Shown piece after piece: positions 9,357 through 18,666 of a stretch of DNA of 64,000 nucleotides; within the stretch, counting starts at the first letter, position 1; each line of letters starts with the position of its first letter. Source of the DNA: Candidatus Zixiibacteriota bacterium. GTDB taxonomy: Bacteria; Zixibacteria; MSB-5A5; WJJR01; JAJRUJ01. The stretch covers positions 1-64,000 of the forward strand of contig JAJRUJ010000011.1 of assembly GCA_024277855.1 (NCBI GenBank), written 5' to 3'. Made by a program: the position numbers and the translations under genes. The notes beneath the pieces are model-generated. The model did no database searches. It worked only from the letters and a program-made list of their open reading frames with translations, and was not told where the DNA came from.

Positions 9357-9641
9357 TTATTTGAGCACCTCGAGTAATTTCCAGATGATCAGGAATTTTT
9401 CAAATGCTTTCCTGGGCTCGCTAAACGGTGAGCCGTCGTCGTTCCGGGTCAGGTCTACAACAATCGTTGTGTCGCCCGGTTGATCTCCCGGCGCGGTTTC
9501 GTCATCGCCTTGCCCATCGTCCCAGGGGTGACCATCTGAAGTCGTGCCGACTGGCAGAGGGTTCTCTGCAGCGCTCATAAGAGGTATAAGCAAAATCACC
9601 ACACACAGGCCGATGGCAGTGAGAAATTTCAATTTCTCCAT
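9357..9641 (-). CDS. Small secreted acidic protein, function unknown
   Basis: A 94-residue protein with a signal peptide (hydrophobic residues 7-24, cleavage after SAAE or nearby). An acidic Gly/Asp-rich stretch follows (PWDDGQGDDETAPGDQPGD, residues 39-57), then a basic-hydrophobic tail (AFEKFLIIWKLLEVL). The start is supported by GGGAGGTGG six bases upstream. I recognise no family. It is the first gene of a probable two-gene unit with the large sigma54 activator, and it has a plausible promoter. A signalling or sensing role is conceivable from this pairing but is speculation. Confidence 0.7.
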   Translation of the reverse strand: MEKLKFLTAIGLCVVILLIPLMSAAENPLPVGTTSDGHPWDDGQGDDETAPGDQPGDTTIVVDLTRNDDGSPFSEPRKAFEKFLIIWKLLEVLK

Positions 9642-9693
9642 CGGACCACCTCCCTAAAAAAAAGTTGCCCCACCCGCCCCGGGCGGGGTTTGG

Positions 9694-9722
9694 ATTACTT
9701 AATTACTTTATCCCGTTGTCAA
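9694..9722 (-). promoter_or_regulatory. sigma70-like promoter of the small secreted protein/activator unit
   Basis: On the minus strand TTGACA (9717-9722) is followed after 17 bases by AGTAAT (9694-9699). The transcript would begin near 9687. Its leader would contain the GC-rich dyad CCCCGCCCGGGGCGGGG (about 9673-9689) before the ribosome site. Confidence 0.5.
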
Positions 9723-10153
9723 AAAACGAATTTTAACTCATGATGTCAAGCGATTCGAGGGGATAAATGCAAAAAATGCGTCGCAGAATCTGCGCATATT
9801 GTCGTATCTGATTATTACCGTTGCGGTTAGTAGTCTAAAGACTGTGGACGGCAATTCCCAAATACCATCTTAAGATTGACCGGGATCGTATCGGCGATGG
9901 TAAGTAAACCTTTGGTCGCAGGCCTCTCTGATATGGGGTATCTCCCATAATTCAATGCCTTATCGTTGCTGAATTACGCCCCGGCAAATCCGTGCACAAC
10001 TGCTGTCATATTAGCTAAGACCAATTAAAATAATGGGTTGCAACTTTAACACCCCGGCAAGAGCACCCTAATGGCTGTCCCGGCATGGTAGTTGCCAAAT
10101 CCAGGGTGTAGCAATGGGGTTTTTGGCTTTGCGCTTTAACGGTGGGGTAGCAA
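9723..10153. other. Intergenic stretch without a gene
   Basis: About 430 bases between divergent transcription units. I find no protein with recognisable features, no RNA gene and no convincing promoter, although the promoter of the plus-strand secretome operon must lie here. A TGG...TTGC pair near 9840 has the wrong spacing for sigma54. Confidence 0.5.
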
Positions 10154-12163
10154 ATGGCACTTTTTCGATTTCAATCATCTTCTCATCCGACTATTTCGGG
10201 AATTGTCCGCTATGGCATTCCCGGCCGGATCGGGGTCAGCTGTCTGGTCATTGTCTTATTGGCGGGATGTTCGTTGGAATCGCCGAAGGGGCCTACCTGG
10301 ACAGTCGACCTGACTATCCCGATTGCAGACAGGCACTACGACCTTCCATACATAATAGAACATGCCAATCAGCCGGAGTTGATCTGGGATTCAGTCTCCG
10401 GAGCACGGTTCGAAATTCAGCGGACTCTCGACACTATATATATTGGTGAAAACATCACCTTCTCCGACCTCCAGCAGACAATCGGCGACTCCCTGGGGTC
10501 GGTGAAAATCCTCCCCGATCAGGCGTTGGAGAGCAGCATTGCATTAGAGGATATCTACGGCGGCCCGGTCGGCGCCATCCCGGCATTTGATACGCAAACC
10601 CAGCGAGATTTCGACCAATTGACCGACATTCAGCAGGCCGAGATCGCCGAGGGGCAACTGGCTATCGAAGTTGCCAACAATCTGGGTTTGGCACTCGATA
10701 GTGTCGAGGTTGCCATCATTGATATTGAATCGGCCGCTGAAATCGGCCGAGCTATTTTTGCCGGGGGGATTCCGGCCGGTCAGCAGGGCCAGGCCGCCGT
10801 TGATTTGGCCGGCCAAACTATTCACGATCGGTTGCGCTGTGATGTCATGCTCAGTTCGCCAGGCGGATATCTGGAATCGACTGCCGGCCGGAGTGTCGAT
10901 ATCGCCGTCTCTTTTGCCGATTCGCTTCAGGTTACCAGCACGGTGGCCCGGCTTGGCGCGATTGAAAGACTTGTCGCCGATACAGTCACGCTTTCCAATG
11001 AATTCGCGGCCACCTCCGCGAAATTCCAACGGGGCTTTCTCAACTTGCAGGTGATCAATGGGGTCGAGTTGGGGTTCGACTATCAACTGCGGTTTCCCGA
11101 TCTTCGGGATGAGGGTGGACCGGTGAATTTAACCGGTTACCTCGACGCGGAGTCTTTCGATTATCTGTCGGTCGACCTTCAGGGCATCGAATACGACAAT
11201 AATTTCTCGGTCGGCACTCCGTTGCGGGTCGAGGCCATTTTGCAGACTTCCGGTTCCGCCGGCTTGGTTTCGATTTCGGCCGCAGACCGTTTTACAGTGC
11301 AGGTCGATATCGACTCACCGGTCATTGAATCGATTACCGGTGTCCTGCCGCCGACTGTCCAGGCAGTAACTAATTTACAAACCGAAGTGAACCTCCCGGA
11401 CGGATTTGAGAACGTCGGTTTGGCCGGCGGTGAGATGCAACTGACCATCGTCAGTTCATTGCCTTTCCCCGGCGAGTTTTCTTTGGATTTAGCCGGTGAC
11501 CAGTTACAAGCGTTGTCGGTCAGTGGCGAGATTATCCCGGCCACGGAAGTTCCGGTTTCCAGTTATATCAACGTTGCCGACGCCACGTCACTATTGTCTC
11601 CAGTGCCGCGAATGATTACCGCATCGGGGACGATTATTTACGGCGACGGTGTGACCTCGGGTACCGTGTATTCCACAGATTATCTGGTGCCGTCGTTTAC
11701 ATTGGTCGCCCCGCTTTCGGTCTACCTCGATGAAGTTGATTACCATGGAGAGACCGAAGGCATTGAACTGCCCGGCGAATCGGACGATCTGGCCGGGCGA
11801 TTCGGTGCCGCGTCTATCCAAGTGGAATTTGAAAATCGTCTGCCTTTTGGTGTGACGATTGAATTGCGGCTGGCGTCGAGCCGGGCAATGTTGCCGGACA
11901 ATGCAGAATTGGTTCTGGGGCCGACCGTGATCTCTCCGGCGGCAGTGGATGACGACGGACGGACAACGGCGGCGGCTCATTCGAGCGACGTGTTTACCAT
12001 CGCCGCGGAGATGGCTCATCTTTTCGAAGGCGACTCACTGTTCGTCACCGAACAAATCGGGTTCTTCTCGGCCAACGGCTCGGTGGTCACATTGCGCGAC
12101 TCAGACTACATCGATTGGCGCGCGCTGTTGACGGTGGAAACCAAACTCGGAGACCGGAACTGA
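10154..12163 (+). CDS. Large lipoprotein, function unknown
   Basis: A 669-residue protein with a lipoprotein signal: a basic N-region, a hydrophobic stretch and the lipobox LLAGC at residues 35-39, so Cys39 should be lipidated. The rest is rich in Val/Ile/Asp/Ser with alternating hydrophobic strands and no cysteine cluster, suggesting stacked beta domains on the cell surface or in the periplasm. GGTGGGGT precedes the start codon. It is followed after 21 bases by an outer-membrane barrel gene, then an M6 protease and another lipoprotein, all in one orientation. No family is recognised. The partner barrel suggests an outer-membrane-associated role. Confidence 0.8.
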   Translation: MALFRFQSSSHPTISGIVRYGIPGRIGVSCLVIVLLAGCSLESPKGPTWTVDLTIPIADRHYDLPYIIEHANQPELIWDSVSGARFEIQRTLDTIYIGENITFSDLQQTIGDSLGSVKILPDQALESSIALEDIYGGPVGAIPAFDTQTQRDFDQLTDIQQAEIAEGQLAIEVANNLGLALDSVEVAIIDIESAAEIGRAIFAGGIPAGQQGQAAVDLAGQTIHDRLRCDVMLSSPGGYLESTAGRSVDIAVSFADSLQVTSTVARLGAIERLVADTVTLSNEFAATSAKFQRGFLNLQVINGVELGFDYQLRFPDLRDEGGPVNLTGYLDAESFDYLSVDLQGIEYDNNFSVGTPLRVEAILQTSGSAGLVSISAADRFTVQVDIDSPVIESITGVLPPTVQAVTNLQTEVNLPDGFENVGLAGGEMQLTIVSSLPFPGEFSLDLAGDQLQALSVSGEIIPATEVPVSSYINVADATSLLSPVPRMITASGTIIYGDGVTSGTVYSTDYLVPSFTLVAPLSVYLDEVDYHGETEGIELPGESDDLAGRFGAASIQVEFENRLPFGVTIELRLASSRAMLPDNAELVLGPTVISPAAVDDDGRTTAAAHSSDVFTIAAEMAHLFEGDSLFVTEQIGFFSANGSVVTLRDSDYIDWRALLTVETKLGDRN

Positions 12164-12184
12164 TCGGGTGAGAGGGAGCGGAAT

Positions 12185-13450
12185 ATGTTAAATACCAAAT
12201 ATCATCTTCGGATACCCCTCGCGTCGATTTTCGGATCGATCTTCCTGTTGATCGGGGCACTTCCCGCAGGGGCGGCGCCGGTCACCCCCCGGGCGGTCGG
12301 CATGGCCAACAATGCTTTTTCCCTCGCGACGGGGATGGAAGCGCTCACGGAAAATCCGGCCGCGCTGGCATTGCCTAAGTCGAATTCCTGGGAATTACGC
12401 ATCCTGGATGCCACCTCGGGATTTGGTTCAAATGCCCTGGGATTCAGTGACTACCGCCTGTACAACGGCGCTGAGTTAAGCGAACAGGATAAAGCAGATA
12501 TTCTGGCGAAGATCCCGGGCGAGGGTTGGGAACTTGGCGGTTATGCCGAAGCCTCGGCCGCTGCCTTGCGGGTCGGATCGTTCGGCGCCCGGGTTTCCGG
12601 CTTTGGCGCTGCGCGGGGCAATATCGATCGTGAGATGCTGGAAATCCTCTTCTGGGGGAATGAACTGGATCGCACGTATACTTCGGAGTTGAACTCCGGC
12701 GAGGTTCTTGCCGCCGTCCAGTTCGCAATTTCCTACGGAACCTATCTGACTAATTGGCGCGGTCATCAGGTTTCCGGCGGACTGACCTTCCGTTACCTCC
12801 GGGGATTGTATTATGCCGAACTGGAACAGGCCGAGGGTTCATTGGTGGCCGGCTATGCGGGAGTAACCGGATCGGGTTACGCTACGGCAACCACGGCTGA
12901 AGGTGGTTCGGGACTGGCGATTGACTGGGGCACTACTGTCGAACTCGGACCGCGATATACTCTCTCGATGACTCTGGAAAACGTCCCGGGGTTTATTCGT
13001 TGGTCGAACAAGGCGCAAACAAAAGACTATTCTCTTATCTTCGACGGGATAACCGCCGACAATTTTGAAGATTCTCTCTGGGTGGAAGAAGAAAGCTCGA
13101 CTTCAATTCCATCATTTACCCGCACTATCCCGGCTAATTTTCGCCTGGGGCTGGGTAAGACCGGCACGGCCTGGAAAACTGCCGCCACATTTTCGGTCGG
13201 TTTTGAAAACCGACTGGCAAGTTCGACCAGGCCGGAAGCGGGAATCGGCGTTGAATATTCAGCAATCTCATTTTTGCCGCTGCGGGCAGGATTCACTGTA
13301 GGCGGCCTCTATGGATATACCGTTGGGTTTGGCGGAGCGCTTCACCTCGGGGTTTGGCATCTTGAAGCCGCCACATTAGCCAACGGCGGATTCTGGCCAA
13401 CCAGGGCACGCGGTCTTACCGCGTCATTCGCTTGCGGTTTTCATTTCTAA
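12185..13450 (+). CDS. Predicted outer-membrane beta-barrel protein
   Basis: A 421-residue protein with a signal peptide (cleavage near AGAA, residue 31). The opening TPRAVGMANNAFSLATGMEAL...NPA resembles the start of PorV/FadL/TraF-like barrels, where a plug segment precedes the strands. Repeated amphipathic beta strands with aromatic girdle residues follow, and the C-terminus ends SFACGFHF, with a terminal Phe as expected for BAM substrates. GAGGGAG sits before the ATG. It is the second gene of the secretome operon. A specific cargo or ligand cannot be assigned. Confidence 0.75.
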   Translation: MLNTKYHLRIPLASIFGSIFLLIGALPAGAAPVTPRAVGMANNAFSLATGMEALTENPAALALPKSNSWELRILDATSGFGSNALGFSDYRLYNGAELSEQDKADILAKIPGEGWELGGYAEASAAALRVGSFGARVSGFGAARGNIDREMLEILFWGNELDRTYTSELNSGEVLAAVQFAISYGTYLTNWRGHQVSGGLTFRYLRGLYYAELEQAEGSLVAGYAGVTGSGYATATTAEGGSGLAIDWGTTVELGPRYTLSMTLENVPGFIRWSNKAQTKDYSLIFDGITADNFEDSLWVEEESSTSIPSFTRTIPANFRLGLGKTGTAWKTAATFSVGFENRLASSTRPEAGIGVEYSAISFLPLRAGFTVGGLYGYTVGFGGALHLGVWHLEAATLANGGFWPTRARGLTASFACGFHF

Positions 13451-13472
13451 TCTGCGGGAAGAAAGGTTTATC

Positions 13473-15185
13473 ATGCGCACGTTGGGGAAATACACAATCT
13501 TGCTTCTGGGTCTGCTACTGTGGATGTCGACGACAGCCCAGGCGATGCCGCCGTGTCTTCAGTTACAGCAATCGGAAGAACCATTGGCCCGGCAGACGCT
13601 GCAGACTATCCAGTCGTTACGGGCCAGAGGGGCGGCCACCGGGTTGGATCAACCCGACCCCCTGCTTGCCGGGACTGCGGTAACCGGCTCGCGCAAGCTG
13701 CTGGTCATCCTGGTTAAGTTCAGTGACCATCCGTCGTCTGTGGCGGGCACGTATTTCGACAGTCTGATGTTCAGCCAGACGGGACAATCGGTATGGGATT
13801 ATTATGATGAGGCGTCTTACGGCACCTTGTCGATTGACCCAGGGGACTTGCCGTCGGTGATCGGCTGGCAGACCGCACCACAGACATATGCTTACTATAC
13901 CAATGGCCAGGGTGGCACCGGCCCTTATCCGCAGAATTCGCAAAAACTCTGCGAAGACCTGATCGCCCAGATCGACGCTACGGTTGACTTTAGCAATTAC
14001 GACGGAAACAATGACGGCATCGTTGACGGCATCGTCATTATTCATTCGGGCTCCGGCGCCGAACGGACCGGTAATTTGAATGACATCTGGTCGCATAAAT
14101 GGAGTATCTGGCCCTCCCAGGTTCGGGACGGGAAGACGATCAGTTCATATACGATTCAGCCGGAGTACTGGGACTCGCCGGGGGACATGACCATTGGCGT
14201 CTACTGTCATGAATTAGGCCATTTGATCCTGGGATTGCCCGATCTTTATGATTACGACGACGGGGTCGGTGCGTCACGCGGACTCGGCTTGTGGTCGTTG
14301 ATGGCCTCCGGTTCGTGGGGCGGGCCGTCGTTCGACGGCGATTATCCTTCACTCCTGGATGCCTGGTCACGGGTCGCCGCCGGCTGGGTTACCCCGACAG
14401 TGATATCCGCCGCCGGGAATGATGTCAGCATTCCCGCAGTGCAGAGTTCACCGACGATTTTTAAACTTTGGACTGACGGCGGGCCAATCGGCGATGAATA
14501 CTATCTGGTGGAAAACCGTCAGCGGGTCGGCTATGACACGTATCTTCCCGGCGACGGCTTGCTGATTTATCATGTCGATGATGCGGTAAGCACCGGAAAT
14601 GACAAAGAGTGGTATCCGGGCCACACTTCGACAGGGCATTACCTCGTGGCGGCCGAGCAGGCCGACGGCAACTGGGACCTGGAAAAAAACGTCGCCTTTA
14701 ACTATGGGGACTCCGGCGATCCGTACCCGGGATCGAGTAACAGCCGGCTGTTTACCGCCGCGTCCACGCCGTCATCGGATGACTATGCCGGTGACCCGAC
14801 TTATGTTGTCGTGTCCGACATTTCCAACTCGGCGGCCACCATGACCGCGGATTTTAATGTGACTTTGGGGTCGGGGGTCTTTGAGGAATACGATGCCGCC
14901 GCGCCCACGGCGTTTTCTCTGGGGCAAAACTATCCGAATCCATTTAACCCTGCGACACGATTTGAGTATGCCCTGCCGCAAGACGGCCGGGTCATAGTCG
15001 AGGTACGCAATATCCTTGGGCAGTCGGTTCGCACACTCTACACCGGGTATCGCGCCGCCGGGGTCTATACCGCTTTCTGGGAAGGGACTGATGACGACGG
15101 CCGACCGGTTGCGGCGGGCGTCTATTTCTATCGCGTCAGCGCAGATTCCGGCTCAAAAACAGGCAAAATGATATTGTTGAAATAA
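13473..15185 (+). CDS. Secreted M6-family metalloprotease with C-terminal sorting domain
   Basis: A 570-residue exported zinc protease of the M6 (immune inhibitor A-like) family. It has a signal peptide (about residues 1-24), a propeptide-like helix region, and a catalytic domain with the zinc motif HELGH near residue 246, followed by GLPDLYDYDD and the LMASGSW turn. The last 85 residues form an FlgD-like Ig domain opening QNYPNPFNP and ending GVYFYRVSADSGSKTGKMIL, the type A sorting signature used by type IX secretion and related systems. It probably cleaves extracellular proteins for nutrition. Barrel and lipoprotein genes flank it in the same operon. No secretion machinery genes are visible in the window. 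Confidence 0.92.
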   Translation: MRTLGKYTILLLGLLLWMSTTAQAMPPCLQLQQSEEPLARQTLQTIQSLRARGAATGLDQPDPLLAGTAVTGSRKLLVILVKFSDHPSSVAGTYFDSLMFSQTGQSVWDYYDEASYGTLSIDPGDLPSVIGWQTAPQTYAYYTNGQGGTGPYPQNSQKLCEDLIAQIDATVDFSNYDGNNDGIVDGIVIIHSGSGAERTGNLNDIWSHKWSIWPSQVRDGKTISSYTIQPEYWDSPGDMTIGVYCHELGHLILGLPDLYDYDDGVGASRGLGLWSLMASGSWGGPSFDGDYPSLLDAWSRVAAGWVTPTVISAAGNDVSIPAVQSSPTIFKLWTDGGPIGDEYYLVENRQRVGYDTYLPGDGLLIYHVDDAVSTGNDKEWYPGHTSTGHYLVAAEQADGNWDLEKNVAFNYGDSGDPYPGSSNSRLFTAASTPSSDDYAGDPTYVVVSDISNSAATMTADFNVTLGSGVFEEYDAAAPTAFSLGQNYPNPFNPATRFEYALPQDGRVIVEVRNILGQSVRTLYTGYRAAGVYTAFWEGTDDDGRPVAAGVYFYRVSADSGSKTGKMILLK

Positions 15186-15222
15186 CAAGAGAGAGGAACC
15201 GTCCGGAAAAAGGAGGAGCAAC

Positions 15223-15981
15223 ATGCGGACGAAACTGTTGTTGTCTTTGGTAGTGTTGGTGGCGGCTGTCGGTTTGATCGGCTGCGGTTCGGAGTCGGTG
15301 ACCAATGTCTCGCCTACCAACAACGCTGGCCTGAAACTGGTCGTCAATTCCAGCAGTAACCTTACCGTGCTGGATGAGTCGGCCCGGCTCGCACCCTGGA
15401 ATGAGGGGCAACCCGACTCGCTGACTATCACCAGCGGGACGTTCCTGGTTCGGTCAATTCGTTTTCTGAATGTGAATGACTACACCGTTGACACCGATAT
15501 TTCGGCGTCCGACGAAGCACGCGACCAAAGCGATCAGTTGGTCCCATTCCAGGGACCGTATGTTTTGCAGACCAATGGGAGCGTCGAGGATCTCGGCGAC
15601 CAGACTGTCAATGTCGGCGATTATAATGCATTGTCGCTGATTCTGCACCAGGGCAAGTCGACCGATGATTTGGGCACAAACACCAACATGGTCGGCAATA
15701 GTGTGGTAGTGACAGGGTACGTTTGGTACGGCAACAACGCCGAGCAATTCAGTTTTACGCTCGACCTGAAGACCGAAATCCTGGTCCGGGGTGATTTCGC
15801 GGTTCCGTCGACCGGGAATCCCGAATTTGTGCTTGAATTCGACGTGAATAAATGGTTCCGCTACGGTGATACCTGGCTGAACCCGAACGACCCGGAAAAC
15901 TTGCCGCAGATTTACGGCAATATCCAGAAGTACATTCAGGGCGGCCGTGACTACAACGGGAACGGCAGCATCGGAGACTGA
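15223..15981 (+). CDS. Lipoprotein, function unknown
   Basis: A 252-residue protein with lipobox LIGC at residues 18-21. The mature part contains a region reminiscent of DUF4382-like surface proteins (DYNALSLILHQG, residues 133-144) and ends in DYNGNGSIGD, a short Asp/Asn-rich calcium-loop-like tail. AAGGAGGAG lies directly upstream of the ATG. It is the last gene before a strong terminator and so closes the secretome operon. The function is unknown. Confidence 0.75.
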   Translation: MRTKLLLSLVVLVAAVGLIGCGSESVTNVSPTNNAGLKLVVNSSSNLTVLDESARLAPWNEGQPDSLTITSGTFLVRSIRFLNVNDYTVDTDISASDEARDQSDQLVPFQGPYVLQTNGSVEDLGDQTVNVGDYNALSLILHQGKSTDDLGTNTNMVGNSVVVTGYVWYGNNAEQFSFTLDLKTEILVRGDFAVPSTGNPEFVLEFDVNKWFRYGDTWLNPNDPENLPQIYGNIQKYIQGGRDYNGNGSIGD

Positions 15982-16036
15982 CCGAAGCTCCGACAGTATC
16001 AGCCGCCTGAAATCAAGGGCCCCCGCCATTGCGCAA

Positions 16037-16073
16037 GCCCCCGTGCCGGACATCGGACGGGGGCCCTTTTTTT
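16037..16073 (+). terminator. Rho-independent terminator of the secretome operon
   Basis: GCCCCCGT (16037-16044) pairs perfectly with ACGGGGGC (16057-16064) and is followed by CC and seven T. An alternative longer stem starting GGGCCCCCG at 16017 can also form. Confidence 0.88.
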
Positions 16074-16231
16074 GGGCGGATTACGTCAATCCAGGGGCGT
16101 ACCGGACAGAGGATATCGTTGGCCGGCCGGCCGATTTTCTGTGCCCGTGATGCGTCCATACCCTTGGCTGGACGGGAGTATCAAGTTGCGGTGGCCTGGA
16201 GGGGGATGGATTTCTCTGAGATGTCGTCGGT

Positions 16232-16954
16232 TCAAAACCCCCGTGGGGTAAATACGAGAGCCAACCTGCGTGAACTTGCGGCCAGCCCGCGAATCGTCGC
16301 GTCAATCCGGGCCGGGTTACCGGTGGCGATCGCCGGGCCGAGGGCGTCAACCGCACGGACAACCATATTCCGTTCATAATCAAACGCATTTTGCACGACC
16401 CGGTAATCGCCGCCGATTTTAGTGTTGAGGAGCCGTTCGGTCGCGTGCCGCAGTGCGGCCAAATCGGCAGGAGACGGCGGCCTGCCATGCGGTGATTTAT
16501 CGTTATCAATCAATGGTTCCACCACGGCGGCAAATTCGGTAACTGCGGGTGGGGGACCGGCAAGGGTAATCGATAGATAGGCGAAAGCGGTATCGACCAT
16601 ATGCAGCCGTCGCCGAACCAAATCGTGTTTCTCGGTGGTCATGATATCCAGGAAGCGACCCGATGAATTGATGAAATACTCTCGCGCTTTCTTATAGATA
16701 CGCTCCCGGCCGGGATAGTCTACGGTCGGTTTTGCCCGTCCGACACTGGCGCTTGCGGCCTTGAATCGTTCTTTCCGTGAGGAAATGTAATCATAGTCCC
16801 CGTGGGGCAGGGCCAAATGCAGCATGTTGTTCATAATCGCCCGGAATTCTTCAAACTCAGCCGGCCGGGGAGGACGATGTTCGGCGCGCAGGCCTCCCGC
16901 GAGAAAAATGCCGGAAATAATGCCCAGGCAAACGATGAGCAGTCGCTTATTCAT
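16232..16954 (-). CDS. Secreted helical protein, function unknown
   Basis: About 240 residues from the chosen ATG at 16954, which opens with a clean signal peptide (MNKRLLIVCLGIISGIFLAGG, cut near LRAEH). A start 36 bases upstream would bury this signal. The mature protein is predicted mainly alpha-helical and rich in Arg, Ala and His, with repeated helices of cytochrome-c'-like spacing but no CXXCH haem site. It is convergent with the secretome operon and lies 162 bases downstream of proline dehydrogenase on the same strand. No family is recognised. Confidence 0.65.
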   Translation of the reverse strand: MNKRLLIVCLGIISGIFLAGGLRAEHRPPRPAEFEEFRAIMNNMLHLALPHGDYDYISSRKERFKAASASVGRAKPTVDYPGRERIYKKAREYFINSSGRFLDIMTTEKHDLVRRRLHMVDTAFAYLSITLAGPPPAVTEFAAVVEPLIDNDKSPHGRPPSPADLAALRHATERLLNTKIGGDYRVVQNAFDYERNMVVRAVDALGPAIATGNPARIDATIRGLAASSRRLALVFTPRGF

Positions 16955-17151
16955 AGTGCCGACCCCAATGGTGAAACGATCAAGGCACACCCTGTCCCGA
17001 AAGGTATCCGGGCGCGGGCCTCTATCATTGTATGTCGGACTATGAAGAGTCAGAATTTACCCGATGCAGGGACGCGGACGATTCTCCGGGCAATCGGCTA
17101 TTAAATACAAATAATCAAGATAGATAGAATCGGAGTATTTGGTCGACCGGT

Positions 17152-18192
17152 TTACTGACCGATCCGCAGGAAGTTGCGCAGAGCCAGGCCGGCGATACTG
17201 GGATTGGCGTTCATCCGCCGTCGACAGTAGGCCGCCCAGTTTTTGCCATAGGGGACATAGAGTTTGACTCTGATCCCCCGGGAAACGAGATCGTCCTGAA
17301 AGCGATTAAGCGGAACACCCAACAACATCTGTACCTCGTAATCGTCGGTCGTCTTGCCCATTTTCTCCGCCAGGGCCAGCGCGCGATTGACGATATTGCG
17401 GTCGTGGGTGGCGATTGCCACATACGAACCCGCCGCCCACATTTTCTCAAACAAAAGGAGCAGTTTTTCTTTCATCGTGGGCTTGTCGGTGAAGGCGATA
17501 TTGGCCGGTTCGCGATAAATCCCAATAACGCCGCGCACATTTGGCCGCAGATGGGCGAGTTTATCATAGTCGTCAGGCGTGCGGAAGAGCATCGACTGCA
17601 GGACGATACCGGTCCGAGGAAAATCGCCGATAAACTTCTTATAGATGGCAAGGGTGGCGTCAATCGTCGTATGATCTTCCATGTCATAGCGAACGAATTG
17701 GTCATACTTGGCCGCTCGTTCGAGGATTTGTCGGGTCAGTTGTTCGCACAGGTTGCGATCGAATATTTGTCCGAGCGCCGAGAGTTTGATGGACACGGTG
17801 ATGTGGTCCGACCGGCCGATGTCATCAATGAGTTGAAGATATTCCTCCAGAGGTTCCTGAGTTTCCTCGACATGGTAAACCGATTCACCCAGCACGTCGA
17901 TTGTCGAGTGAATGCCGCGTTCATCGTAAAGTCGTTTGGCGACGGCCAACGCATCTTTGCGTTTTGGACCGGCGATATACGGCGCGGTGAAAAAACGCAG
18001 GGTGAAAGTGGGGATTGCCTGAATCGCCCGCCAGCGGATCCGGCTTAACCATGAAAATTCGGGAGGAGGAGGCGCCTCACCCCACCCGTCGGAGGGGGCA
18101 GGGCCGGCCGTTTCGACGATGGGTTTACGTGGCTCGGTTTTCATTGAGTCTGTGATGTTTGGCTGTTTGTCGGTTTCCACCCGGCCGCTCAT
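17152..18192 (-). CDS. Proline dehydrogenase (FAD-dependent)
   Basis: A monofunctional proline dehydrogenase of about 346 residues, oxidising proline to pyrroline-5-carboxylate at the membrane. The TIM-barrel landmarks of the family are present: VSIKLSALG, VRYDMEDHTTID, GIVLQSMLFRT, GVIGIYREPANIAF, YVAIATHDR and the C-terminal substrate segment VKLYVPYGKNWAAYCRRR, with the conserved RR pair. The ATG at 18192 is preceded by AAGGGTGG; a longer reading upstream is less likely. Pyrroline-5-carboxylate dehydrogenase is not adjacent. Confidence 0.92.
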   Translation of the reverse strand: MSGRVETDKQPNITDSMKTEPRKPIVETAGPAPSDGWGEAPPPPEFSWLSRIRWRAIQAIPTFTLRFFTAPYIAGPKRKDALAVAKRLYDERGIHSTIDVLGESVYHVEETQEPLEEYLQLIDDIGRSDHITVSIKLSALGQIFDRNLCEQLTRQILERAAKYDQFVRYDMEDHTTIDATLAIYKKFIGDFPRTGIVLQSMLFRTPDDYDKLAHLRPNVRGVIGIYREPANIAFTDKPTMKEKLLLLFEKMWAAGSYVAIATHDRNIVNRALALAEKMGKTTDDYEVQMLLGVPLNRFQDDLVSRGIRVKLYVPYGKNWAAYCRRRMNANPSIAGLALRNFLRIGQ

Positions 18193-18303
18193 TAAGCGCC
18201 ACCCTTGTTCACCGTTGAATCCTGGGGCCAATATACAACGAAGGCGCAACAGAAAAGAAGATCGGACTGATTCAAATTGTCAGAATTCGAACCCGGGCGA
18301 AAA

Positions 18304-18338
18304 AAGACAAAAAGCCGGGATAACCCCGCCCGACTTTT
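18304..18338 (-). terminator. Terminator after the winged-helix gene
   Basis: On the minus strand AAAAGTCGGG pairs with CCCGGCTTTT around a nine-base loop (18310-18338), followed by a T-rich stretch. It lies just downstream of the stop at 18354. Confidence 0.75.
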
Positions 18339-18353
18339 GGCTGTCGTGGTCTC

Positions 18354-18554
18354 TCAATCTATGAGGGAGACGGTGAGCGTATTTTTGTTTTTGGACAATT
18401 CGATTTTGCCCTCTCTCGCCAGCCAGCCCACGGCCATCGTCGTGGTCGTGTCGTTGCCGCCGATTTCCTTTTTCAACCGGCTCATACTCATTTTACCGCC
18501 CACTCGCAATGCCTGGTGGACCTTTCCGGCAGTCATTCCAACTGTAGTCAACAT
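18354..18554 (-). CDS. DUF2582-type winged helix protein
   Basis: A 66-residue winged helix-turn-helix protein resembling the DUF2582 family. MTAGKVHQAL, then MSMSRLKKEIGG, then AVGWLAREGKIEL give helix 1, recognition helix and wing in order. The ATG at 18554 is preceded by GGAGG at five bases; an upstream in-frame TTG would overlap that site. These proteins are small putative DNA-binding regulators with unknown targets. The gene has its own terminator and lies 112 bases downstream of the UroD-family gene. Confidence 0.82.
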   Translation of the reverse strand: MLTTVGMTAGKVHQALRVGGKMSMSRLKKEIGGNDTTTTMAVGWLAREGKIELSKNKNTLTVSLID

Positions 18555-18666
18555 TTTTCCCTCCAAATTTATTACACCCTGCCTTCAGCGCAATGTTCCC
18601 CGCCGTTCACTTTTGGTGTGTTCTCAAGCGGTCTTGTCATGGCGTTGCCGCCATTCCCTTAAATCC

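Noticed and set aside
9838-9860. sigma54-like TGG...TTGC on the minus strand upstream of the small secreted protein
   Set aside because: The GG-to-GC distance is 12 instead of 10 bases, and a TTGACA/AGTAAT pair lies closer to the gene.
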